A stretch of DNA of 64,000 nucleotides from Actinomadura barringtoniae. Lineage in GTDB: Bacteria > Actinomycetota > Actinomycetes > Streptosporangiales > Streptosporangiaceae. How positions within the stretch are numbered: position 1 is the stretch's first letter; each line of letters opens with the position of its first letter. The notes beneath the pieces were generated by a model. That model was not told the DNA's origin. It saw nothing but the letters and a program-made list of their open reading frames with translations, and searched no databases. Below are positions 8,758-17,024 of this stretch, piece after piece. The stretch is from NCBI RefSeq assembly GCF_017573505.1, contig NZ_JAGEOJ010000021.1, forward strand, positions 144,882 through 208,881, written 5' to 3'. The position numbers and the translations under genes are program-made.

Positions 8758-9996
8758 TCAGCGCGCGGCGAGGCGCCACAGCGACGTGACCTCGGCCGAA
8801 CGCGCCGCGTGCAGCGGGTCGGAGGCGTCGGCGGCCCGGGGGTGCTGGGGCTTGATGTCCAGCCGTCCCGCCACCCGCAGCCCGGCCGCGTCGAACGTGG
8901 TCAGCAGCTCCTCGCGTGTCCGCAGCCCGAGGTGCTCGGCCAGGTCCGACAGGATCAGCCAGCCCTCGCCGCCCGGGGTGAGATGGTCGGCGAGCCCGTT
9001 CAGGAAGCCGCGCAGCATCCGGCCGTCGGGGTCGTAGACCGCGTACTCCAGCGGCGAACTCGGCTTGGCCGGCAGCCACGGCGGATTGCAGACCACCAGC
9101 GGCGCCCGTTCCGGCGGGAACAGGTCGGCCTCGATCACCCGAACCTGTTCCTCCAGGCCGAGGCGGGTGAGGTTGTCGCGGGCGCAGGCCAGCGCGCGCG
9201 GGTCCTGGTCGGTCGCCACGATCCGCTGAACGCCCCGTCGCGCCAGTACCGCCGCGAGGACCCCGGTACCGGTGCCGATGTCGTACGCCAGCTCGGTCGA
9301 CGGCAGCGGCGCCTCGGCCACCAGATCGACGTACTCGCCTCTGACCGGGGAGAACACGCCGTAGTGCGGGCGGATGCGGTCGCCGCCGAGCGCCGGGATC
9401 GGCACGCCCTTGCGCCGCCATTCGTGCGCGCCGATCAGTCCGAGCAGCTCGCGCAGGGACGTCACGTACGGCTCGTCGGCCGAACCGTGCGCCTCCGTAC
9501 AGGCCCGTTCCACGTCCGGCGCGCGCCGCAACGGGATCACATGCCCGGGCTCGAACGGGATGAGGAGCATGCCGAGCGTCCGCGCGCGCTGGGCTTGTGC
9601 CTGCCGGTGAAGGTGGAACGTCTGGAGTTGCGAGGGCGGGGCCTCGTTGCGGCGCCGCCGCTTGGCCCGCCTGGGCGCACGGTCGGCGCGGCGCATCATC
9701 GCCTGGAGCAGCTGCCGCGCGTTCTGGAAATCGCCCCGCCACAGCAGCGCCGTGCCCTCGCAGGCCAGGCGGTACGCGTCGTCGGCCTTGGTCTCGTCAT
9801 CGGCGATCACCACGCGCCCGGGCGGCGAGGCGCCGCTCTCCGAGCGCCACCGGGCCGACCGTTCCGCGCCGTCCTCGGACCACTCGATGACCTGCCGCGT
9901 CCCCACCGTGACACCGCCCGCCCGCCCGTTTCCGTTGCCCCTGCCGACTGATCGTACGGGAGCCGCCACCGAGGCCACCGATTCGAGGCCGGGCAC
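8758..9996 (-). CDS. Class I SAM methyltransferase of the PrmC/N6-methylase type
   Basis: Up to 412 residues. Motif I is YDIGTGTGVLAAVLARRG, followed by an acidic ATDQD and the catalytic VVCNPPW, the (N/D)PPY-like signature of methylases acting on planar nitrogens (glutamine or adenine). An N-terminal ~190-residue region, rich in Arg near residue 105, precedes the catalytic domain. The exact start is uncertain: ATG 9996 has no clear ribosome site and GTG 9906 is possible. Substrate (protein, RNA or small molecule) cannot be decided. Confidence 0.8.
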   Translation of the reverse strand: MPGLESVASVAAPVRSVGRGNGNGRAGGVTVGTRQVIEWSEDGAERSARWRSESGASPPGRVVIADDETKADDAYRLACEGTALLWRGDFQNARQLLQAMMRRADRAPRRAKRRRRNEAPPSQLQTFHLHRQAQAQRARTLGMLLIPFEPGHVIPLRRAPDVERACTEAHGSADEPYVTSLRELLGLIGAHEWRRKGVPIPALGGDRIRPHYGVFSPVRGEYVDLVAEAPLPSTELAYDIGTGTGVLAAVLARRGVQRIVATDQDPRALACARDNLTRLGLEEQVRVIEADLFPPERAPLVVCNPPWLPAKPSSPLEYAVYDPDGRMLRGFLNGLADHLTPGGEGWLILSDLAEHLGLRTREELLTTFDAAGLRVAGRLDIKPQHPRAADASDPLHAARSAEVTSLWRLAAR

Positions 9997-10132
9997 CGGG
10001 ACCGGCCGCCGGTCCGCGCGCGGTCGCGGCCCGGCCCGCGCGTGCCGTGCGCCGCGCGACGGTACGGCTGACCTGGTGTGATGCGGGCCCCGATGGGAAG
10101 ATCGACGGTAGGCGCGCTAGGAGGGAGCGGCC

Positions 10133-10504
10133 ATGCGACTTCCAGGACAGCTGCACATGACCAGCGAGGGGCTCTCGCTCCTGCTCGAGGTCGTCGCGGT
10201 GTTCGTGCTGGCGTGGTGGGGGTTCGGCGTCGGCGACAACGCCGTCGTCCACGTGATCCTCGGCGTCGGCGCGCCGCTCGCCGCGATGGCCCTGTGGGGC
10301 GCGTTCGCGGCACCCAAGGCCAAGATCAAGGCGCCGCTGCCCGTCGTGCTGCTGGTCAAGCTGATCGTCTTCGGTGCCGCCGCGCTGGCGTTCTACGCCC
10401 TGGACCAGGTGGCCGTCGCCGTCATCTACGCCGCCATCGCGATCCTCAGCATCGTGCTGGCCGCCCTCGACAGCGACGCCGCCTACTCGAACGGCGACGC
10501 CTGA
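10133..10504 (+). CDS. YrdB/DUF2568 family membrane protein
   Basis: 123 residues with four hydrophobic helices (residues ~15-30, 38-55, 65-85, 90-110) and a short cytosolic tail, matching the small DUF2568 membrane family. ATG 10133 follows an excellent AGGAGGG site. Function of the family is unknown. The gene's end runs directly into a 19-bp tandem array. Confidence 0.8.
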   Translation: MRLPGQLHMTSEGLSLLLEVVAVFVLAWWGFGVGDNAVVHVILGVGAPLAAMALWGAFAAPKAKIKAPLPVVLLVKLIVFGAAALAFYALDQVAVAVIYAAIAILSIVLAALDSDAAYSNGDA

Positions 10505-10622
10505 CCTCCGCGACCCCGCCTGAACCCCGCGACCCCGCCTGACCTCCCGCGGCGACGCCTGACCTCCGCGGCGACGCCTGACCTCCGCGGCGACGCCTGA
10601 CCTCCGCGGCGACGCCTGACCC
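10502..10622. repeat. 19-bp tandem repeat array
   Basis: About six head-to-tail copies of GACCTCCGCGGCGACGCCT, the last four nearly identical and the first two degenerate. It begins at the stop of the DUF2568 gene, whose final codons GGCGACGCCTGA match the unit, so the array may have grown by slippage from the gene's own 3' end. It sits between convergent genes. Confidence 0.85.
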
Positions 10623-10640
10623 CCGTGCCGCTGACGACGG

Positions 10641-11507
10641 CTACTCTCGGGCGGCGAGGTCGGAGCTGGACAGGTGGGTGGAGGTGGCGGCGATCTTGTG
10701 GAGCTTGGCCTCGTACTCCGAGCCGGGCTCGGCCGCGTAGAGCATCAGGCGGGCCAGGTCCGGGTCGTTCGGCAGGTGCAGGACCTCGAACGGCAGGACC
10801 AGGTGCCCGACCTCGGGGTGGTCGATGCGTGCCTCGCTCGGGATGACGTCCGACACCTGGTGCTCCGACCACATGCGGGCGAAGCGCGGGCTGCGCGTGA
10901 GCATCGTGTCCACCAGCTCGGCGAGGTGGGGGTCGTTGGGATCCTGCCCGGAGCGGAACCGCAGGTAGGCGACGTTCCCGGTGGCCACGCGCAGCCAGTT
11001 GTCGCCGAGCCGCTTCTCGTAGTCGCCGTTGAGGTGGATCTGGTGGGTCCAGGTCCGTTCCTCCGGCGGCACCTCCGCCAGGTCCACGAAGATCGCTGAG
11101 GTGAGGCGGTTCCAGGCGACGACGTTGGTGTAGTGGCCGACCAGGTACGCGGGCGCCATGGTGATCGAGTCCAGCAGGTGCTGGAGCGTGGGCCGCAGGC
11201 GCGGCGGCCCCTGGTGGTGCTCCAGGCGCGGCGGATGGGCCAGTCGGTGCAGGTGGGCGTGCTCCTGCGCGTTCAGGCGGAGCGCCCGGGAGATCGCGTC
11301 GAGGATCTCCATGGAGACGTTGTCGGCGTTCCCCTGCTCCAGCCGGATGTAGTACGCCACGCTGACGCCGGCCAGCTGCGCCAGCTCCTCGCGGCGCAGC
11401 CCCGGCACGCGCCGGCGGCCCCCGTACGAGATCAACCCCACCTCGTCGGGCTGCAGCCGCGCCCGCCGCGACTTCAGGAATTCGCCCAGTTCGTTCGCCC
11501 GCGCCAT
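10641..11507 (-). CDS. XRE regulator with MmyB-like ligand-binding domain
   Basis: 288 residues from ATG 11507. N-terminal HTH with VPGLRREELAQLAGVSVAYYIRLEQ, then the MmyB-like domain (VVAWNRLTSAIF, WMSEHQ-type region, HPEVGHLVLPFEVL). Second member of this family in the window after 6753-7619. It is divergent from the DHA2 exporter/SDR/hydrolase operon starting at 11776 and is its likely regulator. Confidence 0.9.
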   Translation of the reverse strand: MARANELGEFLKSRRARLQPDEVGLISYGGRRRVPGLRREELAQLAGVSVAYYIRLEQGNADNVSMEILDAISRALRLNAQEHAHLHRLAHPPRLEHHQGPPRLRPTLQHLLDSITMAPAYLVGHYTNVVAWNRLTSAIFVDLAEVPPEERTWTHQIHLNGDYEKRLGDNWLRVATGNVAYLRFRSGQDPNDPHLAELVDTMLTRSPRFARMWSEHQVSDVIPSEARIDHPEVGHLVLPFEVLHLPNDPDLARLMLYAAEPGSEYEAKLHKIAATSTHLSSSDLAARE

Positions 11508-11521
11508 GAAAGCCGAGGGTA

Positions 11522-11660
11522 GCCGCCGCGGGGCGCCACCACCGCCGCGCGGGGCGCACCACCGCCGCGCGGGGCGCGCCACCGCCACGGGGCGCACCAC
11601 CGCCGCAGGGCGCCACCGCCGCAGGGCGCCACCGCGGCGTGAGGGTGCCACCGCCAGTGG
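11522..11660. repeat. Imperfect GC-rich repeats in a divergent promoter region
   Basis: Degenerate copies of a ~27-base unit (CGCGCGGGGCGCACCACCGC) followed by shorter GCAGGGCGCCACCGC units. They occupy half of the 268-base gap between the XRE regulator and the exporter gene. They extend a spurious open frame in front of the exporter. No gene is supported here. Confidence 0.75.
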
Positions 11661-11775
11661 TAGGCACCGCGGGCGTACGAAGCGGCGGGGGCTGGGTAGG
11701 CCCGCACCGCCGCAGCACATTGGAGCGCGTCGGACTGATCGTTCTGAACGAGCGAAAGCTGAAAGAGGCGTTTCC

Positions 11776-13173
11776 ATGGCCACACTCACCGGCGTCGCCG
11801 CCCCCGCGACGACGCGGATGACCTCCCGGCACAGGCTGATCCTCACCCTGCTGCTCGGCGTGCAGTTCATGCTCGCCATCGACTTCTCCATCCTGAACGT
11901 GGCGCTGCCGGTCGTCGGCGAGGGGCTCGGCTTCGGGCTCGGCTCGCTGCAGTGGATCGCGACGGCGTTCGCGCTGCCCGCCGCGGGTTTCACCTTGCTG
12001 TTCGGGCGGGTCGCCGACCTGTTCGGGCGCCGCAGGATGCTGCTCACCGGGATGGCGCTGCTGGCGGTGGGCTCGCTGATCGGCGGGCTCGCGCCCAACC
12101 CGGCGGTGCTGCTGACCGGACGCGTCCTGCAGGGGCTGGCGACCGCGATCGCGACCCCGGCGGCGCTGTCGCTGATCACCACCTCGTTCCCCGAAGGCCC
12201 GCTGCGCAACAGGGCGCTCGGGTTGAGCGGCGCGCTGATGTCGGCCGGGTTCACGGCGGGCGCGGTGCTCGGCGGCGTGCTCACCGACCTGCTGAGCTGG
12301 CGCTGGGCCTTCCTGATCAACGTGCCGATCGCGCTGTTCGTGCTGGCGGTCGCGCCGCGTGTGATCGGTGAGAGCCGGCATCCGGCGGGCACACGGCTGG
12401 ACGTGCCGGGCGCGGTGACCGTCACCGGCGGGCTGCTGGCGCTGGTGTACGGGATCACGGCGGCGGGCTCGCACGGCTGGACCGACCCGTACGCCCTCGG
12501 CGCCCTCGCGCTCGCGGCGCTGCTGATGGCGGGCTTCTGGTTCGCCGAACGGCGCGCGGCGGCACCGCTCGTCCCGCTCGGCGTGCTGGCCCGGCGGACC
12601 GTCACGTGGGGCAACATCGGCGGCTTCGTCGCGTTCGCCACCGAGACCTCGCTGGTCTTCCTGATGACGCTCTACCTGCAGCAGGTGCTCGGGTTCTCGG
12701 CGCTGACGACCGGGCTGGCGCTCGGCGTCCTCGGGGCTGGCACGTTCGCGGGCGGCGTCGCCGCGCCGAAGATCATGGCGCGGCTGGGCGGCCGGGCGAC
12801 GCTGGTGTCCGGGCTGCTCGTGCAGGCCGCCGCGACCGCCGCGCTGATCGGGCTCGGCACGGGACGCGAGTGGATCGGCCTGCTGCTGGTCGCCACCGCG
12901 GTCGGCGGCTTCGGCAACCTGGTCGCCATCGTCGCGTTCATGGGCATCGCGACGTCCGGGCTGCCGAACGACGAGCAGGGCCTGGCCACCGGGCTCGCCA
13001 CGATGACCCAGCAGGTCGCGATCACCCTCGGCATCCCGGTGATGAGCGCGGTCGCGACCGCGCGGGCCTCGGTCCTGGGCGGCATCCACACCGCGACGCT
13101 CGTGAACGCCGCGATCGCGGTCGCGGGCGCCGCCCTCATCGCCCTGTTCCTGCGCGTCCGCGCCGACCGGTGA
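11776..13173 (+). CDS. MFS transporter, DHA2 family
   Basis: 465 residues from ATG 11776 (AAAGAGGCG upstream). QFMLAIDFSILNVALPVV opening, GRVADLFGRRRM loop and ~14 helices mark a DHA2 drug exporter. It is the first gene of a compact operon with the SDR (10-base gap), an alpha/beta hydrolase and a 163-residue protein; the set looks like a detoxification or small-molecule modification unit under the divergent XRE-MmyB protein. The open frame extends upstream through repeats, but that part is not protein-like. Confidence 0.88.
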   Translation: MATLTGVAAPATTRMTSRHRLILTLLLGVQFMLAIDFSILNVALPVVGEGLGFGLGSLQWIATAFALPAAGFTLLFGRVADLFGRRRMLLTGMALLAVGSLIGGLAPNPAVLLTGRVLQGLATAIATPAALSLITTSFPEGPLRNRALGLSGALMSAGFTAGAVLGGVLTDLLSWRWAFLINVPIALFVLAVAPRVIGESRHPAGTRLDVPGAVTVTGGLLALVYGITAAGSHGWTDPYALGALALAALLMAGFWFAERRAAAPLVPLGVLARRTVTWGNIGGFVAFATETSLVFLMTLYLQQVLGFSALTTGLALGVLGAGTFAGGVAAPKIMARLGGRATLVSGLLVQAAATAALIGLGTGREWIGLLLVATAVGGFGNLVAIVAFMGIATSGLPNDEQGLATGLATMTQQVAITLGIPVMSAVATARASVLGGIHTATLVNAAIAVAGAALIALFLRVRADR

Positions 13174-13183
13174 GGAGCCGATC

Positions 13184-13966
13184 ATGGATCTCGAACTGAC
13201 CGGCAAGGTCTTCATCGTCACCGGCGCCTCCGCCGGAATCGGCTCGGCCACAGCGCAACTGCTCGCCGCCGAAGGCGCGCACGTCGTCGGTGTCGCCCGC
13301 GACGCCGGCCCGATCGAGGAGCTCGGCGAACGGGTGACCGGCGCCGCCGCCGACCTCACCGACCCCGCCGCCGCACGCGTCGTCGAGACGGTGCTCGAAC
13401 GGCACGGACGGCTGGACGGCTTGGTCAACAACGCGGGCGCGCTGGAGTCGCGCATCGGCTTCCTGGATGTGACCGACGAGCAGTGGCACGCCACGTTCGA
13501 GCTGAACTTCCACGCCGCCGTACGAATGGCGCGCGCCGCACTGCCCGCCCTGATCGACCAGGGCGCGGGAAGCCTGGTGCATCTGTCGAGCGAGGCGGGG
13601 CGGTTCCCGGACACGTCCCTTGTGGACTACGCGGCGACCAAGACGGCCCTGCTGTCGGTGTCCAAAACGCTGGCGGGGGAGTTCGGCCGCTGCGGGATCA
13701 GGTCGAACGTCGTCTCGCCAGGGCCGACCCGTACGCGGCTATGGGATGCCCCTGGCGGGTTCGCCGACCAGCTTGCCGCGCAGTACGGACTCCCTGTCGA
13801 GCAGGCGATCGAACGGTTCGTCCGGGACGAACGCCGTCTGCCCACCGAACGGCTTGGAACGCCAGAGGATGTCGCCCGCGTCATCGCCTATTTGCTGTCG
13901 CCCTTGGCCGTTCAGGTCACCGGGGCCGAATGGGCCGTGGACGGCGGGGCACTCCGTCAGATCTGA
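13184..13966 (+). CDS. SDR-family oxidoreductase
   Basis: 260 residues. Cofactor motif VTGASAGIGSA, NNAGA, catalytic YAATK and the C-terminal VTGAEWAVDGG typical of classical SDRs. The gene starts 10 bases after the exporter with GAGGAG in between, so co-translation is likely. Substrate unknown. Confidence 0.92.
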   Translation: MDLELTGKVFIVTGASAGIGSATAQLLAAEGAHVVGVARDAGPIEELGERVTGAAADLTDPAAARVVETVLERHGRLDGLVNNAGALESRIGFLDVTDEQWHATFELNFHAAVRMARAALPALIDQGAGSLVHLSSEAGRFPDTSLVDYAATKTALLSVSKTLAGEFGRCGIRSNVVSPGPTRTRLWDAPGGFADQLAAQYGLPVEQAIERFVRDERRLPTERLGTPEDVARVIAYLLSPLAVQVTGAEWAVDGGALRQI

Positions 13967-13994
13967 AGGAATCTGAAGTCTGAAGGAAGAAGTC

Positions 13995-14804
13995 ATGGCA
14001 TTGCAGCAGGGGAGCCTGCCCGGGACGGTTCGGTGGGCGGCGGTCGCCGCCCCCGGGCCGGAGCCCGGCCGGCAGGTTCCCGTACGGATTTACCAGGCGG
14101 GGCCCGCTCCGCGCGGGTGGCTCGTGTGGGCGCACGGCGGGAGCTGGTCGTCCGGCTCGTCCGCCGCCTGGCACCAGCCTTTCGCGGAGCTGGCCCGTGC
14201 CGCGTCGGCCACCGTGGTGGGCGTCGATTACCGGCTGGCCCCTGCGAATCCTCATCCGGCGGCGATTCTGGACGTTCTCGCGGTGATGGAGTGGGTGCGG
14301 GAGTTGACCGACGGGCCTATCTCGGTGGGCGGCGACAGCGCGGGCGCCACGATCGCCGCCTCGGCCGCACTGGAATGGCGCGATCGAGGCCTGGGGCAGG
14401 GCCATCCGCTTGCCGCGCAGGTGTTGGCCTATCCGCCGCTGGACCCGGAGGCGCGAGGCGACTCCTACACCCGCGACCCGGGCGTCTTCCCCAGCCGCGC
14501 CTCTCTTATGGCGGCATGGAGGACCTACCTGGGCACCGGTGGGGGTGAGGGGCTGCGCAGCACGCCTTTTGAAGCAGAAGACCTCGGCGGGGCCGGGACG
14601 GCGATCCTGGCGGTCGGTTCCCTGGACCCTGTGGCCGACGACGTTCGCGAGTATGCGCGGCGGCTGCGTGAGGCGGGGAACGACGTCACGTTCCGCGAGT
14701 TCGAAGGCGGCCACCACGGCGCCTTCCTCACCGACCCCGGATTCCGCCGCTGGCTGGGGACCACCTATGCCGACGTCTACGCGCAAGTGCGAAGGAGCAT
14801 GTGA
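13995..14804 (+). CDS. Alpha/beta hydrolase, HSL/esterase-like
   Basis: 269 residues. HGGSW oxyanion motif (~48), nucleophile GGDSAGAT (~115), acid in SLDPVADD and His in GGHHGAF show a complete triad of the hormone-sensitive-lipase type carboxylesterases. Preceded by GAAGGAAG; 28 bases after the SDR. Cytosolic. Its stop overlaps the next start (GTGATGA). Confidence 0.88.
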   Translation: MALQQGSLPGTVRWAAVAAPGPEPGRQVPVRIYQAGPAPRGWLVWAHGGSWSSGSSAAWHQPFAELARAASATVVGVDYRLAPANPHPAAILDVLAVMEWVRELTDGPISVGGDSAGATIAASAALEWRDRGLGQGHPLAAQVLAYPPLDPEARGDSYTRDPGVFPSRASLMAAWRTYLGTGGGEGLRSTPFEAEDLGGAGTAILAVGSLDPVADDVREYARRLREAGNDVTFREFEGGHHGAFLTDPGFRRWLGTTYADVYAQVRRSM

Positions 14805-15295
14805 TGAACAGCGAGACCGCCTACACGGCCGAGTTGCTGCGGCACTTCGCCGACCTGCGGGACCGCACCCATGGCGAGACCGCGTCGTCCAGGCCCGACA
14901 AGGAAGGGCTCTTCGCCGACGCCGTCGACCTTCTCGACCCGTACGCCCGGCAGACCCTCGACGAGGTGAACGCCGCGCTGTTCCTCGGGACCGGTGAGAT
15001 CACCGCGACCGGCACCCGGCGTTCGGCGGAGGGCGGGCTGGAGGCGATCTGGGCTCTGAGCTGGCCCGAACAGCGCGACGCGGGCATCAACCCGATCCTC
15101 ATCAGGGCGTTCTACGGGGCCGGGTTCCACCACCCGCACCTGCGCGGCGGAACGGTCGGCGACTGGCCGCTGAACGTCTTCACGCCCGAGCAGGCGGCCG
15201 CCGAGGTCCCCACGTTCCGCGCCATCGCGAGCGCCGACCTGCACAACCTGGTGTTCCAGCGCGACTACCGGATCATCCCGGCCATCACGCGGTGA
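14804..15295 (+). CDS. Hypothetical protein in the exporter/SDR/hydrolase operon
   Basis: 163 residues, unrecognised. No signal peptide or membrane helix. Notable stretches are FYGAGFHHPHLRGGTVGDWP, rich in Gly and His, and a C-terminal LHNLVFQRDYRIIPAI. The shape and length would suit an NTF2/SnoaL-like or small-molecule-binding fold, but I cannot place it. It overlaps the upstream hydrolase stop (GTG 14801 or ATG 14804 as start; GAAGGAG fits the ATG), so it is surely translated with it. Confidence 0.75.
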   Translation: MNSETAYTAELLRHFADLRDRTHGETASSRPDKEGLFADAVDLLDPYARQTLDEVNAALFLGTGEITATGTRRSAEGGLEAIWALSWPEQRDAGINPILIRAFYGAGFHHPHLRGGTVGDWPLNVFTPEQAAAEVPTFRAIASADLHNLVFQRDYRIIPAITR

Positions 15296-15354
15296 TCCCC
15301 GGCGCCCATCGCGGGCACCAGGGATCGCGTCAGGAAGGCCCGATATCCGGAGGC

Positions 15355-15717
15355 TCAGGCGGGGACCTTGTCGAGGAAGCCGTGCACCTGCTCGATGCGG
15401 CCGTCCTCTGTCAGCACCGCCACGTCGAAGCCGACCACGACCGCCTCGGCGCCCGCCGGGCCGAGCTCCCAGGTGAAGCGGGCGATGTTGTGGTGCGCGT
15501 CCACGTCCCCGCCGAGCCGGAACACGAAGTCGGGGAACTGCTGCTGCACCGCGCCGATCGTCGCGTCGATCGCGTCGCGTCCCTCCGCCACCGCCAGCGG
15601 GTCCACGTACGCGCCGCCCTCGGTCCACAGCCCGTCGATCGCGGCGCGGCGCGCGGCGGGGTCCTTCTCGTTCCAGGTGTCCAGGTAGCGCTCGACCAGC
15701 TTCTGCGCGTCGCTCAT
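15355..15717 (-). CDS. SnoaL-like/NTF2-fold protein
   Basis: 120 residues from ATG 15717. VERYLDTWNEKDPAARRAAI, the GRDAIDATI helix and the C-terminal VLTEDGRIEQVHGFLDKV strand are typical of the SnoaL-like NTF2 superfamily (small cone-shaped ligand pockets; some are isomerases or cyclases, many unassigned). No partner gene in the same direction. Confidence 0.85.
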   Translation of the reverse strand: MSDAQKLVERYLDTWNEKDPAARRAAIDGLWTEGGAYVDPLAVAEGRDAIDATIGAVQQQFPDFVFRLGGDVDAHHNIARFTWELGPAGAEAVVVGFDVAVLTEDGRIEQVHGFLDKVPA

Positions 15718-15871
15718 CAGGGATCGCTCCACTCTTGATCGTCATGGCCGCCGGACCTCGGCCGCCGATGACCACCACGGTGCCGCGTCTGGGGTGATGC
15801 AGGCGATTACCTGGCGGGTCATCACGATGCGGCCGGTAATGTCTCCCCGGGCGGACCCCGGGGGAGTGATC

Positions 15872-16975
15872 GTGGCGAACGTGGCGATGGTGGGCGCGGA
15901 CGCGCGCGTACGACCCGGGCGGCGGCGGGCCCGTCCCGTACGGCGCGCCTCGGGCACGGCCCCGGCGATCGGCCTCGGACTGCTCGGCGCGCTGTTCTTC
16001 TCCTCCTCGTTCATCGTCAACCGGCTCCTCGCCGTCGACGGCGGCGCCTGGGAATGGACCGCGTCGCTGCGCTTCCTGCTCTCCCTCCCGATCTTCTTCG
16101 CGATCGTGGCGGCTCGGCCGAGCCGCGGCGGGCTCGCGCCGGTGTTCCAGGCCCTGCGCGCCGCGCCGGGCCGCTGGATGCTGTGGAGCACGGTCGGCTT
16201 CGGCCTGTTCTACGCCCCGCTGTGCCTGGCCGCGACGACCGCGCCCGGCTGGATGATCGCGGCGAGCTGGCAGGTCACCATCGTCTGCGGCATGTTCCTC
16301 GCCCCGTTCCTGTACGCGGCGGGCGACCGCCGGCGCCGCATCCCGGCCAAGGGCGTCACGCTGTCCGGGCTGATCCTGGCCGGTGTCTTCGTGGCGCAGC
16401 TCGGCGGCGATCAGAAGCCGTCGTGGGCGATGCTCGGCGGGATCGCGCTCGTCCTGTTCGCCGCCGTCGCGTACCCGGTCGGCAACCGCCGCACGATGGA
16501 ACTGGCCGGTGACCGGCTCGACTCGTTCCAGCGGCTGCTGGCGATGTCGCTGGCGAGCCTGCCGCTCTGGCTGGTCCTCGGGCTGATCGGCGGCCTGCGC
16601 GCCGGGCTGCCCGCCACCGGCCAGCTGACCGGGACGGCCGTGGTGGCCGTCTGCTCCGGCGTGATCGCGACGTCGCTGTTCTTCGCCGCGACCCAGCGCG
16701 TACGGGACGACCCGCTGCGGCTGGCGGCCGTCGAGGCCACCCAGGCGGGCGAGGTGGTCTTCGTCGCCCTGCTGGAACCGGTCATCCTGGCCGCCCATCC
16801 GCCCGGCCCGGCCGCGTGGGCGGGCATCCTGGCGATCACGGTCGGGGTGGCCCTCTACGCCCTGACCGGCCGCGACGCACCCAGCAACGGCCCCCGCGAC
16901 GCACCCAGCGACGCACCCCGCGCCGCGCCCGGCGACGCACCCCGCGCCGCCGGTCCCGGCGGTACTCAAGGGTGA
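15872..16975 (+). CDS. EamA/DMT-type multidrug transporter with repetitive tail
   Basis: About 367 residues, ten hydrophobic helices from residue ~32 on, matching the multidrug-resistance branch of the drug/metabolite transporter superfamily. The gene has several in-frame starts; GTG 15872 lies five bases after GGGGGAG and is preferred to ATG 15794. The last ~35 residues after the tenth helix are repeats of APSDAPRAAPGD type, encoded by a short tandem repeat (16877-16960). Confidence 0.8.
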   Translation: MANVAMVGADARVRPGRRRARPVRRASGTAPAIGLGLLGALFFSSSFIVNRLLAVDGGAWEWTASLRFLLSLPIFFAIVAARPSRGGLAPVFQALRAAPGRWMLWSTVGFGLFYAPLCLAATTAPGWMIAASWQVTIVCGMFLAPFLYAAGDRRRRIPAKGVTLSGLILAGVFVAQLGGDQKPSWAMLGGIALVLFAAVAYPVGNRRTMELAGDRLDSFQRLLAMSLASLPLWLVLGLIGGLRAGLPATGQLTGTAVVAVCSGVIATSLFFAATQRVRDDPLRLAAVEATQAGEVVFVALLEPVILAAHPPGPAAWAGILAITVGVALYALTGRDAPSNGPRDAPSDAPRAAPGDAPRAAGPGGTQG

Positions 16976-17024
16976 CGTCGGATTTTCGCTAGTGAAAGCC
17001 GCTGGCCTCGGTGATGCTGGAGGC

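Noticed and set aside
10483..13614. Leftward frame of over 1000 codons
   Set aside because: It runs antisense to the exporter and SDR genes and through repeats; it is a GC artefact.
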